Below, one piece after another: positions 21,506-33,898 of a stretch of 64,000 nt of DNA (its first letter is position 1; each line of letters begins with the position of its first letter). The position numbers and the translations under genes are program-made. The notes beneath the pieces were generated by a model. The model did not search any database. It worked only from the letters and a program-made list of their open reading frames with translations, and was not told the DNA's origin. The stretch lies in the NCBI GenBank assembly GCA_020881915.1, contig JAJFPB010000004.1, positions 372,001 to 436,000 of the forward strand, given 5' to 3'. This DNA comes from Paramyrothecium sp. XJ0827 (Eukaryota; Ascomycota; Sordariomycetes; Hypocreales; Stachybotryaceae).

Positions 21506-22862
21506 CTTTCAGGCCCATATGATAAAGAACGCATGCTTCTACGATGGCAAACAAGGGCGAAATTGTCAATTTGAGGGGTAAGTAGTGGCGGTAGTGATTG
21601 GTCAATGCATGTCAGCTTAGGGATGCTGGCACGTGGTCCTGTATGGATCATACAATTTTTGATACCTGGGCTGGAGCTGTTCACCAAGCCGAATACATAG
21701 ATATGCAAAACTTGGGAATAGTCTACGCTTTATCAATTAAAATTGCCGAACGCACTGAGCTAAGATAATTAGAATCTCGTCCTCTTGTATATGTCCCGTA
21801 AATAAGAAACGGTGTGGGCGAAAATCAGGAACACCCACGGACGATATCCGCACACTGATGATTATTTTCGTCGCCCCGTCGCTTGTAAACAGGGGGTTGC
21901 TTTTCCGCGCAGCCCCAGATGACTAGAGAAGCTGAAGCGTTCAACAGCTTGTTTAAAGTTTTAAGCTGTTTCTCCTTTATCTATGGTTCCTCGTCTTCGA
22001 TTCCCATTAGGAGCGGGCAGTGTCATAAGAAATAAACAATAATATCAACAAGAGACCGTCTATATGTCTACCGCAAAGCAGGATGAGGGTGTTACAACCG
22101 GCCTGGGCAACAGCAATAATGATGCGATCAATACCGAGCACCGGCCTGAGCAGGCCGAAGCAGAAAATGTTGCCAACTTGAGTGAGCTGGCCTTTGGAAA
22201 TAAAGAATGTGGGGGAATACGTAATGTGAAAAGCTTCATCAGTCCGAATTATTTCGTTCAATTAATCTTTCTCAATCTCCCAGTAAAATTATCCAGGTAA
22301 TTCTCTTCACGCTCCAGTGTTGTCTTACTAATGTGTGCAGCGCAGCTGAGATGCGTTCCTTCATATTTGTTTGCTCTCTCATTGCGGCTCAAATTAGCCG
22401 ATGTGCTGGGATCTGTTAGCGGTGAGCGTACCCTGGCTTTATTGCAATACCCATACCAGCTCGAAAAATTCGACAAACAAGGCGGGTCTGTAAGGATCAC
22501 ACCAAGAGGGGCGTCTGGGATAGCCATGGCAACCTCCGCCGATAAAACAATAAGCAAGGCATGCTGAGTGGATAATTCAGATAAGTCTCCTAGTTTTTCG
22601 GAAATATTCAGCTATACTCCCTGTAAGAAAGAAAGGACCCGCATGGGCTTTTGAACATTTCGAGTTCGTACGATATTTGAAGCTGAAATTTGGTCATGTG
22701 GCGCACCCCCTGTGCTGACGACCCTTTCCATATCGCTTAAACCTGGAAGATGTTCCATTCCGTTGCAGCCTCGCTTCCTTCCTTCCTTCAAGATCATTTT
22801 ACAACGTTAGAGGCATTGACCTCCTCCTTGAATTGTTTTGTCCGACACAGTCAGTCGCGCAA
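21506..22862. other. intergenic stretch between gasdermin-like and HET genes
   Basis: 1.36 kb with short open frames only (78 codons at 22064 and at 22331, both plus strand). The divergent promoters of the two flanking genes must lie here. No recognised motif. Confidence 0.4.
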
Positions 22863-24809
22863 ATGTCACAATTCGCGTACCAGCCTCTTAGAGCGCGGCA
22901 AATTCGATTGCTAGACCTTTTCCCAGGTTCTCGCGGTACAATCCAGTGCTCTGTCCGACATGTATTCCTCGATGAAGATGTCAAATATGAGGCTTTATCA
23001 TATTGCTGGGGAGAACCCAAAGAACGAGTCAAAATTGTTGTGGATGGCTCGGTCTTCCGCGTGACACCGAACCTGTATGCAGCTCTATTGCGCTTGAGGG
23101 ATCCCCTTCATCCCCGAACATTATGGATCGATGCCGTGTGCATCAATCAGAAAGACATCTCGGAAAAGAATACTCAAGTAGTATTGATGCGAGACATATA
23201 CAAATCTTGCCAGCGCGTCGTGGTATGGCTTGGCGAACACGACTCTTACACCAAATTTGCACTCGAGGCTGTCGAATTCATGGCATCTGCCTACGGCGAC
23301 GGTGAATACAACTACTACGACTGGAAGCAAATAGAGCGACGCCAAAGACCCTGCTTCAGTAATCCACTATGGGCTCGCCTTCTCAGCCGACCAGAGAGGT
23401 TAATGTCGGCGCTGGCATTTAACTCGTTGTTCACACGGCCCTGGTTCACACGAGTTTGGATCCTACAGGAGATTGCGCTGAGTCCTCGGGCAATAGTAGT
23501 GTGTGGCACCTATCATGTGGCCTGGGACCTCGTGGAAAAAGCATATGCGGCATCGCGAACAAACTTTGAAGTCCAAAATCATTTAGGGACAATATTGCAG
23601 TTTCGACACTGGCCTAGCAATATCCCCAATGACCTGCTTTGTCACATGATAGTGGCCTGGCATAAGGATGCGACGAACCCGAGGGATAAGATATACGGAC
23701 TCATGGGGCTTGTGTCGGATCAAACAGCAAATATCCCCATAAATATTGACTAGTATGGAACCCTACCTACTTCTATGCGCCCCGTCTTCCTTGCAACGGT
23801 CGACTTAGACCAGGTCCCAAGGCACAAGTCTTTCATGCCATTATTGCTGACATCCATTTTCAGTGCAGCAGACATCGATCAAGTATTTACAAACTTTACC
23901 GTGACGCATCTTTCGCGCACTGGTAATTTACAAATCCTTGCTCTTTGCAGAGGCTGCAAAGACAACAGGTCACTCAATGCCAGTTCATGGGTTGTTGATT
24001 ACAACTACGAGAGAAACAAAGAACCCCTACCGGACCAGTTGATTAGTTGGATCTACAAAGGCCCGGACGGTCTCATAAGGGGCCTCAACGCAGGTGGTAC
24101 GACAACTTCGAGCACGCCCGTATTTTCGGTCGACGGAAAGATACTAGGCCTTCAAGGTTTCCCACTGGATACAATAGCGAGTGTCAGCAACGAGAACGAG
24201 CCAGCATCAGCTCGAACGGCAGCATCCAATCTCACTAATCTAGTCGCTGCCTGGACGAGTGGTACGACATTCTGCAAGTTTTACCTCGAAGCAAAGAGCA
24301 TGGCCGAAGATGCCGAACCAAGCGGGTTTTACCAAGCTACCGGCCAAACTATACTCGAAGCATTCTGGCACATCATCTACGGACACGACCCTATCAAAGC
24401 GACCCAGGCCAATGCAAGACAAGAGTGCGAAGAATTCGACAGAGTGTTGACTCGCCACGTTGGTCGAATGTCTTTTGGAAAAACTCTAGCATCCATCCCC
24501 GTCACAAAGATATATCTGGCTCTCGTAGTTTTGCATGGTCTACTTGGGCAGACTGCATATCTACGATTTTTTGGACGGATTGGCATTACGAAGCAGAGAA
24601 AATTCTTCGTCACGGAGAAGGGGTACATGGGCCTCGGCCCACGGGAGACCAGAGTGGGCGACAAAATCATTATTCTACAAAGTCATCGAGCACCTATTGT
24701 GGCCAGACACGGAGAGAATTGGAGAATCGTAGGTGATAGCTACATTCATGGGGTTATGGAGGGCGAGGTTTTTGATGAAGCGAATTGCAGTTTGATGTGG
24801 TTTGCATGA
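22863..24809 (+). CDS. HET-domain (heterokaryon incompatibility) protein
   Basis: Two exons, 22863-23752 and 23864-24809, encode 611 aa. The HET domain spans about residues 42-190: YEALSYCWGEPK, LWIDAVCINQ, NTQVVLMRDIY and RPWFTRVWILQEIAL. DPRDKIYG-type sequence (NPRDKIYGLMGL) follows. The 111-nt intron (GTATGG donor, CTGAC branch, TTTTCAG acceptor) joins INIDY|AADIDQVFTNFT, the usual HET continuation, and removes an in-frame TAG at 23751-23753. The C-terminal half ends with the RRKFFVT-like block found in many HET proteins (KQRKFFVTEKGYMGLGP, VGDKIIILQ). HET proteins trigger cell death after non-self fusion. The location 1.4 kb from the gasdermin-like gene suggests a shared allorecognition neighbourhood. 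The ATG at 22863 is chosen because upstream codons lack an ATG. Confidence 0.93.
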
Positions 24810-25257
24810 TCAGTCATGAGAGTCGGAGTAGCCTCAAAAGCCTTGTATTCAGCTCCGTGGCTTATCTCGAGCATCAAGGTAATTCTAATACGAGTCTGCG
24901 AAGCGTGAATGCTAGATATATTTAAGGATCTCCATTTCTACACTGTAAGCCAATATAATCTCTAGGTACATCCAAATGGTAGTACAATTAGTACAATACT
25001 ACACCAAACGAAAAAAGCTCCCGAAAATGAATGTGAATGCTTGCGTGTGAATTGCAGTTGAACCAGAAGTCAGCTACACCAGTTCAGCTCTCATTGGTGT
25101 TCTCTCCCAGAGGGAACATACCGACGGAATGCAAATAGACGCACGGACCACTCATCAAGATTACCTGAGCTCTACCCCTCTTTTTCGTGATCATGATTGG
25201 TGACAACGCAAGTTGATCGATTGTTCTCCTCGAGAAACGCTACATGCAACGCAGCCC
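24810..25257. other. intergenic region
   Basis: About 450 bp between the HET gene and the GT69 gene; no coding sequence recognised. Confidence 0.4.
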
Positions 25258-26872
25258 ATGCCACTGTTCCAAATGGCAGAAGCCCCTGGCTTGCTCAAAA
25301 GACACGATCGCCTGGCAAACCAACGACGCAATGCATGGTGGCACCCGCGATTTGTCGTCCGCCGACTTATCCCAGCGCCGATCAGAAAACCTGTCGCGTC
25401 AGGAGTTGCGGTGGCTAGAAAAGTCCTGCCCCTAGCGATTCTGGTGCTCTTAGTGGCCACACCGATTCTCGCTCCCTCATACAGCCGACCGCCGCCCAAC
25501 TATGGGTTATTAGAGGCGCGATGTAAAATTCACAGGGGGAAAGGAGAGAGCCCAGCCGGCTGCGCCAATCCTAACAACGAAACTGTTTATATTAGCGTCA
25601 GTTTGTACGACCAAGGGGGCCACCTGGTTGGCGGTGACTGGGGCGACTCGGTCTTGGAACTAATACATCTCATCGGCCCCGACAATACGTTCCTCAGCAT
25701 ATATGAGAACGACGGTGGTGCGGAGGAAGAAGCGGCCTTGGCCAATTTTAAGTCCAAGTTGCGCTGTCGTAATTCTCTCGTCCATGACCACCACCGCGGC
25801 GGAGCACCACAGGATTTTCCGACTTTCGTCCTGGCGGACGGCAGCGTACGCTTGAAGCGCCTTGCTTACCTCTCTGAGATGCGAAATCGAGCCCTGAGGC
25901 CGCTTGACAATTTGTCTCGTGGCGGAATCATATACGACAAGATTCTCTTCCTCAACGATATCACGTTTCATGCCATCGACGCAGCACATCTTCTTTTCAG
26001 CACCAATGTGGGCAGTGACGGACAGACACATTATCTCGCCGCATGCGGACTGGATTTCTTCACCCCGTTCCTATATTACGACACTTTTGCGATGCGAGAT
26101 GTGGAAGGGTTCTCTACTGGGGTGCCCATGTTCCCTATCTTCTCAAAGGCTGGACAAGGTCTCTCACGTGCTGCCATGCTTGCAGAAACCGATGCAGTCC
26201 CCGTGTCGTCATGCTGGAGTGGCATTGTGGCTGTACAGGCCAAGTATGTACAAAACACTCGTCCGTCTCAGCCGGACTCTAGCTCTGAAACACCTGATCC
26301 TCACGCCATCGATCCTGTTGTCTCGTCAGGTGTTACTTCACCGGTGCGGTTTCGTTATGAGCCCGAGTTCTACTACGAGGCCTGCGAATGTTGTCTATTT
26401 CTCGCTGACTTGAGTCGAGCTGCCAGAATTGACGAAAAGGTTCCGAATGTTAATGCAGAGGTCTATGTGAATCCCTACGTCCGCGTGGCCTATAGCCAGA
26501 ACATCTTGTTTTGGCAGCGGTGGTTTCAGATGTGGGAGCGTCTATATACCATCCCACAATCCATTTTGAATACGCTTGCTAGCATGCCCAAGCACAATCC
26601 TCACCGGAAGGTTCAAGAAGACGACGTCATTGAAGAGGAAGTTTGGGTTGGCGAAGGCAAAGACGGTCACTGGGAGTTCGTATCACGGCGAGCCCGAAAT
26701 GGCATGTTCTGCGGCACAAGAAAGATGTTGACAATCAAGCCTGGTAAGTGCTGCCTCTGCTAACTCCAAATGTCTTTCAAGGTGGCTAAGTTGGTAAATA
26801 GGCGATCGAGCAGGCGATGCAAACTGGGAGAGCCATCCTATACCGGATGGGCAAATGCTGCCGTACGAATAA
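25258..26872 (+). CDS. GT69 family (CAP59-like) alpha-1,3-mannosyltransferase
   Basis: Two exons, 25258-26743 and 26802-26872, encode 518 aa. The N-terminal 55 residues are basic, followed by one transmembrane helix (VLPLAILVLLVATPILA), giving a type II Golgi topology. The luminal domain carries the GT69 pattern: YISVSLYDQGGHL, SIYENDGG, YDKILFLNDITFHAIDAAHLL, AACGLDFFTPFLYYDTFAMRD and a Cys pair ACECCLF. The intron (GTAAGT ... AATAG) joins KPG|DRAGDANWES and the frame ends PDGQMLPYE. The family is typified by the cryptococcal CMT1/CAP59 mannosyltransferases that build capsule and wall glycans. In filamentous fungi the substrate is uncertain. ATG 25258 is the first in frame; a second at 25273 is possible. 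Confidence 0.9.
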
Positions 26873-27229
26873 TCATCATCTGGAATCTATTAATCCTATG
26901 AATAAACTTGTTGATAGCAGGCCATTTGCCGGACTGTTTCAGATATTTTGTGGTCCCGAAGTATTTTCCGACTCCATTGCAAAAAGAAGACGATTGTTAC
27001 AAGAAGATGGGAAAGTACATCGGTGCTCAACTCTGACAATTTTCGCATCCGGGTGGAGGATGTACCAATTTCTTTGGCTATTTGAGAAATCCACAAACTC
27101 TTCTAACGCCTTTATGCCTATTTATGAGACGCACCCCGCTCCCATTACATCTAATATCTTGGCCATCAACTGTACCAATGTGGCAAACCACCGCCTAGCT
27201 ATATGATCCAAGGACCCATAACTTATTTC
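26873..27229. other. intergenic region between convergent genes
   Basis: About 360 bp between the 3' ends of the GT69 gene and the Thr-rich gene. No supported gene; it should hold both polyadenylation sites. Confidence 0.4.
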
Positions 27230-28424
27230 TCAAATCCGCCGGATCGAAAAATCATCCAAGAAAGTCGATATCGGAGTAGCATTCCTCTGAAACTCGAACA
27301 GCAGGTAGGAATCCCCACCTTTGTCTTGGGGCATCTGGAAGTCGAAGCTGAATCTATACCATCCATTACCAATACCAACACCGGTGTTCTGGAAAGACAA
27401 GATGATGGGCAGGGGTCGTTCCCTCAACCAGACGAAGCCGCCCATCTTGGGGATGGATGCCCCGGCATTGGCAGCCGTGGTCTTGGCGGACATGGTGAGG
27501 CGGTAGCGGCCACCGGCCTGGAGACGAAGCAACTGATATGATTCGAAATTCGTGTAGCCCTGGTTCAGGTTATTGGTGATCTTGACGGCCTTGTTGGCGT
27601 TTCCACTTGGGCCAGGCTCGGACACAACTTCAACCACGAACGCCGTGGGACCGCCGCTCCCCTTAACTTCTCTCCATCCGTTGAGAGTGCCTGTTTCGAA
27701 GTCTAGGTTTGCTAGTGGTGGATGAGGAGCCGAGACGGTCTGAACTCCTTCCACCAATTGTGTTGAAACTGTCTCCCAAGAAGTGACGGTTGCAGAGGCG
27801 GTGTAGAGAGAAGTGGAGGACTGATCATTGTCAGTTCCATGTAGTTCAAAAAGAAGTCGCAATGATAGACCTACCTCGGTCACAGTGGTTGTTCCAGCCG
27901 TGAATGTGACACTCACGGTAGTGGGTGGTACTTCAATGCATGAGCAGGCAGAAGTGATGCGGGATGCAGGATAGGTGACTCCTTTCGTCATGCAAACAGG
28001 AGCTGGGGCTTCCTCAGCTCGCTTAGCATAAGTCTGACCTTCGTAGAAATCGGTAACTGTGACAGTGGCCGAAGGAACAGTCTGGGTGTAAACAGTCGTG
28101 ATTGAGCTGAGGACATCCGTGTTCGTGGTGGCAGTCACGTCAGTCCAGAAGGTGGTGGTCCTTGAGAAAAAAATTAAGTTGAAAGTCGTGCCAAGCAAGC
28201 ATCCTGAGCTTCACTTACTCTGTGACCGTAGTTGTGCCAACGACAGTAGTGACGGGAGGCAGCCCAGAGCAGAAAGCGCTGGCCTGCGCCGTGTAACGCT
28301 GGTCCAAGACGCAACGCAGCAGGTTGTCACGGTTGCAAGTCGGGGCACGTTGGCCTAACTCGAGAGGTGAGGCTACAACTCCTGCTGCAAGGAGCGCACC
28401 GGATATCAATCGGTAAGTGGACAT
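27230..28424 (-). CDS. secreted Thr-rich protein with C-terminal carbohydrate-binding-like domain
   Basis: Three exons, 28424-28219, 28160-27875 and 27820-27230, encode 360 aa. Exon 1 gives a signal peptide (MSTYRLISGALLAAGVVAS) and a Cys-bearing segment (CNRDNLLRCVLDQRYTAQASAFC). Thr/Val-rich sequence follows with a Kex2-like site (AKRAEEAPAP) and RITSACSCIEVPPTT. The second intron (54 nt, GTAGGT ... GATCAG, branch CTGAC) has a length divisible by three and no stop, so unspliced RNA would add 18 residues. The last 150 residues (LANLDFETGTLNGWREV ... YRLTMSAKTT ... FLDDFSIRRI) have the jelly-roll pattern of CBM4/9-like domains, which bind glycans. The architecture parallels the gene at 13473-14702. 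Confidence 0.83.
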
Positions 28425-29894
28425 TTTGAAGTTGGCTGCGTTTACCAAAACGTGGACTTGGCAGTGGTATTGAGGTCCAAGGTATTAAGGAAGGGGCGCA
28501 GATGCGCCCTTATAGCCACCGGCCATGATCCACAAAGTCATACATTTATCAATTTTCTCTTTATTTTCAGCTCAAAGGTTCACGAATTGTACGGTAGTGT
28601 CTGGACCTCGACCACTCCTTTCTGCAACCTCGGCTTTGCAGGGATGTTGGCCAAACGGTTTTGCGCCTCAGCTCGGGAGCTAGGAGGTGGCTATTGCCTT
28701 CAGCTGATTCCAGGGCTTCTAGACCAGTCTTCTTCAACCGCAGTCGGCGTATTCAGTGCGCTATCGACCTGCCATGTGGGGATTCTACTGTCGCCGAGAT
28801 TGGTTGTCCAAGCCACCGATTTAGAGCTACCGATTTCACTTTTAAGGTCCTGTAGCTTCAGTCGTGCGCTAGCTGGACAAAGTTAGCGGGTAACACGTCT
28901 GTCCGTGGTGCTAGTTAAGACCCAAAATTTCGGACAAAATGTCGCGCTTCTTCCAATTTTGGCCCTGATCTTGAAAGGGTCGGAGGGTTAGGCGGTGAAG
29001 ACAGAGGCAAGGGCAGCAGATTCCTTTCGTATCTCTTTCGAAGTTTGCCATAGCCATGGCCTCAGTTAAATATTCCTTTTGTAATCTATCGCTTAACGTT
29101 ACCTGAATTCGACCTTGAACTTGAGCTGGAACTCCAAGCCATCTGAAGGGGAGGGGAGCTCCGGCTCAAAAGATTATAGCGTGTTTGCCCCTAACTTATA
29201 AGTTAGTATAGCGTAATTGCTGATGTACTTTAGTGGATAAAACCTCATGACCACAATACTTTTCCCCACAATGCCGCACTGCTTGCCTAAACCCACGCCT
29301 TCAAAAATATCTGGAGGAGCACTTCGACATAGTTTAAATCAAAGTGTTAGCACGACTTGAACATTAAGTCTCATGTCATTTTGTGGCTTGAGTAATGATT
29401 CAGATCATGACGGTTCATATCAATTATTTAGATGCAGAGAGGCGACTTCATCAATCCTTATCTCTTTCTTGTTTTCGTCCTGAACATTTAAGATCAATGT
29501 AGTGCCATGAGACAGGCTTTCATCTGAATCCTTTGTTTTTTTTTTGGAATTCCCTGATGTCATTTTATCAACTATGTTATTTATCCACCCACGGGGTTCG
29601 ACAAGTTGGTGTACATCTTTCATACACCAAGGAGTCGGCGCCCGCCAGAAGCCATGGGATTGAGGGCAGCGCCCAACAAGACTGTAATGAACAACATCGA
29701 AAGTCCAATCCGCGGGTCCTTTAAAAGAAGAATCTTCCAACTCTCTCAGTCTGCGCTTGGGCATGAGCTTATCAATGGGCATACTATTCACGATCTCGGG
29801 AAGTTTGGCAACTGTGCATGAAGAGCATGCCATGCTTATAATCTGCCTGTAATCTGCCCTCCTCGAATGTATTGTAGAGGTGTGTATAGGCATC
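28425..29894. other. intergenic stretch with an unsupported 157-codon frame
   Basis: A minus-strand frame at 29893-29420 begins one base after the stop of the HET pseudogene and might be a shifted C-terminal remnant of it. I see no domain that proves this. The rest holds the promoter of the Thr-rich gene and nothing else recognisable. Confidence 0.35.
28507..28516 (-). promoter_or_regulatory. TATA-like element of the second Thr-rich gene
   Basis: The minus strand reads GGCTATAAGG about 85 bp upstream of the ATG at 28424. Position and sequence fit a TATA box. Confidence 0.4.
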
Positions 29895-31410
29895 TCAGAC
29901 CTTTACGCCTCCACCCGCGAGAATAATGTCCCCATACTCTAGCCGAGCAAGCTGAAGGGTGCCATACAGGGAAGGAGCATGGGAACCAGAAAGGTAGTCT
30001 TGCATTAGAGACACATAACCCTCTAACGCAATTGTGGGTAAGTGAATGCTAGGCCCGATCATAGACTGGAGATGGAGGTCAAAATGCTTGCTCTCTCGCA
30101 ACGGCTCGATAAACTTTCTCCACCATTTCCTCAGCGCTATCGGTTGCGAAACTTTTTTTCTTGTAGTGCCTCTCTAATCTCCGTGGGGTATTCAGATGGA
30201 AGAGGAAGAGGCTCGCTGATGTGGGTGATGTGACAGAGATAGTGATCTCCCCATCGTGAGAACTTTCTTCAATTGAACGTCGGCAACTGATGTTGTGTCA
30301 TAGGCAAGACACTCATATTTTGGGCCAGTCCAGTTTGTAATTAGACCCCAATCTGGGACCCAAGAGGGCAGGTAATCCCTGACGGCCGATGCTGTTATAG
30401 ACTCTAGCAGCCATTTGATACCACTCAAGAGAAATAGTTGCCATGCCGCGTCAGTGAAGACGTCAGCGTAGCTCTTGTTATAGTCGACCTGTATAGATCT
30501 GGATGGAAGCTCGTCAGAGATTATGCCCAAATGAGCAAACACCATATCTCTTGGGTCTGTCACTGAACACCGCTTCGTCTTTTAAGGACCTGGAACAGCT
30601 GTCGTTTTCTACGCGACTCTGGAGTTGGAAGTTGGTGATAAGCCAATCTGGCTTCTTCCGTACCTTACAGAATCTTGACCTCCTGAAAGCCCATCGGCGC
30701 TAAGAGATTCCACAGATCTGACCCTTCCACCCGCTTGGTTCCGCATGGAACCCTTGGAGATCTGGATAGCACGAGTTCTTGGAGAACCCAAACCTGGCTG
30801 AACCATGACCTGTTAAGGATTCCCTTGATTGCGGCTTCTTCCAAAATTTTCTGGTGGTCCTCTTAGACAACTTTTCGACCGATTAAGAAATAGATCTTGG
30901 AGCCAGACTGGCGTGCTAGAGCGCCTACTTGTCCTCGTGAATTCCGGATGCCACTCGGAGAGACAGCATCGAGAACAAAGGCGGCCTCCTCAGTTAGCAC
31001 GCCTAGGTATAGAATGGTGTTTGTCGTGGTGGCGTATACATCGTCCATAATTGCCACTTGGTAATTGCGCTCGCTTATACTGCTCTGGTTTATGCAGAGC
31101 GCATCTGCCCAAACTCGCTGAGAGCCTGTGCTATGGCGTATGTCTCGGAGAGCATCATCAAGCTTTGAAGTTATACCCACCGCGCTACCGTTCAATGTGA
31201 TTGTTTTAACAGCTTTAGGATCACCCCAGACATAAGATATCGCTGTGAGCCGGTGAGCAAGTCTTAGTGTATCTCGCTAAGTCTGCCTTGTTGCAGTGAG
31301 CCACAGAGCGGGGCTTCTCGGCTGGATGCTGACTCTAAGTGTAACAGCCTGATTGAGTCATGATGCAGAAGCGAGTCGTAAGAGAACTCAGCAATTGTAT
31401 ATGAGTTCAT
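29895..31410 (-). pseudogene. HET-domain protein, decayed
   Basis: From ATG 31410 the frame encodes a HET N terminus (FSYDSLLHHDSIRLLHLESA) and stops at 31264. The HET core resumes in another frame (AHRLTAISYVWGDPKAV, VWADALCINQ, RNYQVAIMDDVY), is cut by TAA at 30865-30863, and continues in the same frame with RSWFSQVWVLQELVLS. A splice site near 30680 is possible. The frame then shifts again near 30580 before KTKRCSVTDPRDMVFAHLG and IQVDYNKSYADVFTDAAWQL. The order of motifs is exactly that of a HET gene. No GT-AG intron explains the first shift or the TAA. The tail runs to a TGA at 29897-29895 with at least one further break near 30192. It is unrelated in detail to the intact HET gene at 22863, so it is probably an independent family member. 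Confidence 0.85.
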
Positions 31411-33898
31411 GGTATGGAGAATTTGTTGCAGCGCGTGCGGAAAAAGACATGAAACCGAAAATTCGTGATCGGAAACAACACAATGCTTGCCGACGTTCGA
31501 TACGGAATCCTCCCGGCGGTTCCGGATCATCTCTCTTCTAATTCAAGCTGATAACGGATAATCCATGCCTGTTTATGTCATACCAATAATAATAAATGTG
31601 CTATCAGTTGAATGTCTGCGCTAAAAGAGTTATTATCATATTAAAAGCCTGTGGCAGTTTCGAAGTAACCCAATGGCAAATTCCAACTCCACACCCCGTT
31701 TACTGGACTACAACTACCTCGACGACAGGCAGATGTGGTTTCAATTTCAATTATGTTTGTCGTGACGCCAATGAAGGGTATGAAATGTGCCTGACCCTCC
31801 ATAGTAGCTGAGAACGATGTCTGGTGAGTACAAATTTGTCTGTGATAGCGTACAGAACAGAAAGAGGAGCGGTTCGAAACAATCCTTGAACACGTCGCCG
31901 AGATGAGAAACTACGAAGGCACCGGTGTCACTAGCAGATTCAATGCAATGTATCACTGAAAATGAGGGCGATCCTGTGGTTAGTTCTTTCGATGAGGTGA
32001 GATGACCTAGGGTAAAGTTTGACAAAGTTTTGGAGAAAATATTTCCATGGTCTCTTGCAAGGCCAACGATCCGATACAGGCATTGTCAGTAGCTTTTCCT
32101 CTAGTGTTACTCCGCCAGGACCAGTAAATTATATGAAAGGCAAGTCCTATTCACAGTGATGCCAGTGGCTTAGCCATCTCCATCAGTAAGGGCGTAATGT
32201 GTGCACAAAACCGCTAACTACCTCTTGTTCCGCTCAAACTGGTTTGATCGAAATGTGTATTTTTCCAGTCCTCTGTCATTGCGTCTTACTCTCCGACACG
32301 AGACCATCTGAAAAATCACGTTACTCTTTCAAAGGATCTGGTTGCTGTACAGTACTCGAAAATAGAGTTATTGTTAATTCCATCGTTGCATGCATTTACG
32401 TGGTGAATTCGCATTTTCAATGTATTGGAAGTCCTCAAGACTCCGAGATAAAGATCGTCCCTGTATCAATCCTGGCCCTAAAACGGGGGTTTTGATCAGG
32501 AACCAGATGCGTAAGGCCCTGGAAACAATTTGAGGATAGGATTTCGGGGCTTTCCTTATCTTGGTAAAAATAACCATTGCGTAGCTGTATGAAAACTCAT
32601 GAATCTCTGCTACGTAGCTGAAAACATATCGGGCTGGCAGGCGTTTTTTGGTTTCTTGTTATCGAGATCAAGCCTCAAATGTGGTCCCAATCCCAATGCA
32701 CTTGATAGAAAAGTTAGGATTGGATTTCTTTGATCATCGAAAATAAAGAAAGACATAAGAGAGCGAGAAAATGGGAGAGAAAGAGGGTCGTTGAGGCCGC
32801 TGCAAGAGACTGAGATGGGCAGGGTCAAGTGCATCTAATCCTTCCATTGTGAGCTAAGATCACCCAAAACTATGCATTTATCGGGGCTCAAAATATTTCC
32901 CACGTGCATCATGATTCTCAGGCGAAGACTTGAGGGGACCCAGGCTACCTTGTCTGCTATCAAGGGTATAAGTGCTGCTTGAAAACCCTTGCCAAAATCC
33001 TTTACAGTTCGGTCAGCTTTTGCCTAACCTGGTAGCCTCTAACTGGTATCATGGGGGCTGGTCTTACGGCCCGGGTCACCGAACCTGGTTCTCGCGTTAT
33101 GACTAAAGAAGTAGAAAATTGTTGGCAGGGCTCATTAATTGGTCGCCGTCCGGGACAGCATGGACGAAAGAGTTCTGGAAGCTTTACTTGATTTGGCTAG
33201 AAAATGCCTATTGCCATGCCATAGCGCCTTTCCCATAGGACTGGTCATAGAAAGTCGCATCCTTGTTCCCCAGTCTCACTTTGTAAAGGACCCTGTAAAA
33301 TATAACCGTCGGAACCTTCGGTTAGGGAGAGCGTAAGCGAGATGCCTCCCACGGACGCCTGCTCACAAATGTGAGACTCACCGACGATGGTTGATCCTTT
33401 GGCTAGGAGTTCCGAGATTTCCGATCTCTTGTGCTGTTTCTCAAGTTCCTCATTCCTGGATTAACGAGTCATTCTATGCTATCTCCTTCAATAATGCCGT
33501 ATAGTTTTGACAATGCCTTCAAGCGAGCGCTCGTCTTCTAGTCTATAGGATTTAGCATAAAATGAGAACCTCGGAATATTGTTAGAATAAAAGAGAAACG
33601 CCAATGAGTCCCTGTTGCTCCCCATGTCTTCCCAAAGTCAGCCCGCTATTTGCTCGTAAGCTGACCCCGACTTCTCGAAGCGCTAAACTCAACCCCGGTC
33701 GAAGAGAAGGATCAAAATCATATGACTGGTGGCCGTTTCGATATTTGGTCTAGATTTGAGTCCACTACTCATCATGCAGGAAGAGCATGGTGTAAAGTGA
33801 TGCCCCTGTCGTCAGTGATGTATAAGAGTATGAGAAATTCCCACCAAAACGAAATCTTCTCTCATTGACCACAGGCCAATTTGCTTACGATTCGCACG
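31411..33898. other. gene-poor stretch of 2.5 kb
   Basis: Only short, unconvincing frames below 100 codons on either strand. I found no transposon, repeat or RNA gene. The right end is the promoter of the arginine deiminase gene. Confidence 0.4.
33821..33827 (+). promoter_or_regulatory. TATA-like element of the arginine deiminase gene
   Basis: TATAAGA lies 78 bp upstream of the ATG at 33899, a plausible TATA position for a secreted-protein gene. Confidence 0.4.

Noticed and set aside
23751..23753. TAG as a nonsense mutation in the HET gene
   Set aside because: It overlaps the donor of a 111-nt intron with CTGAC branch and TTTTCAG acceptor that joins typical HET sequence.
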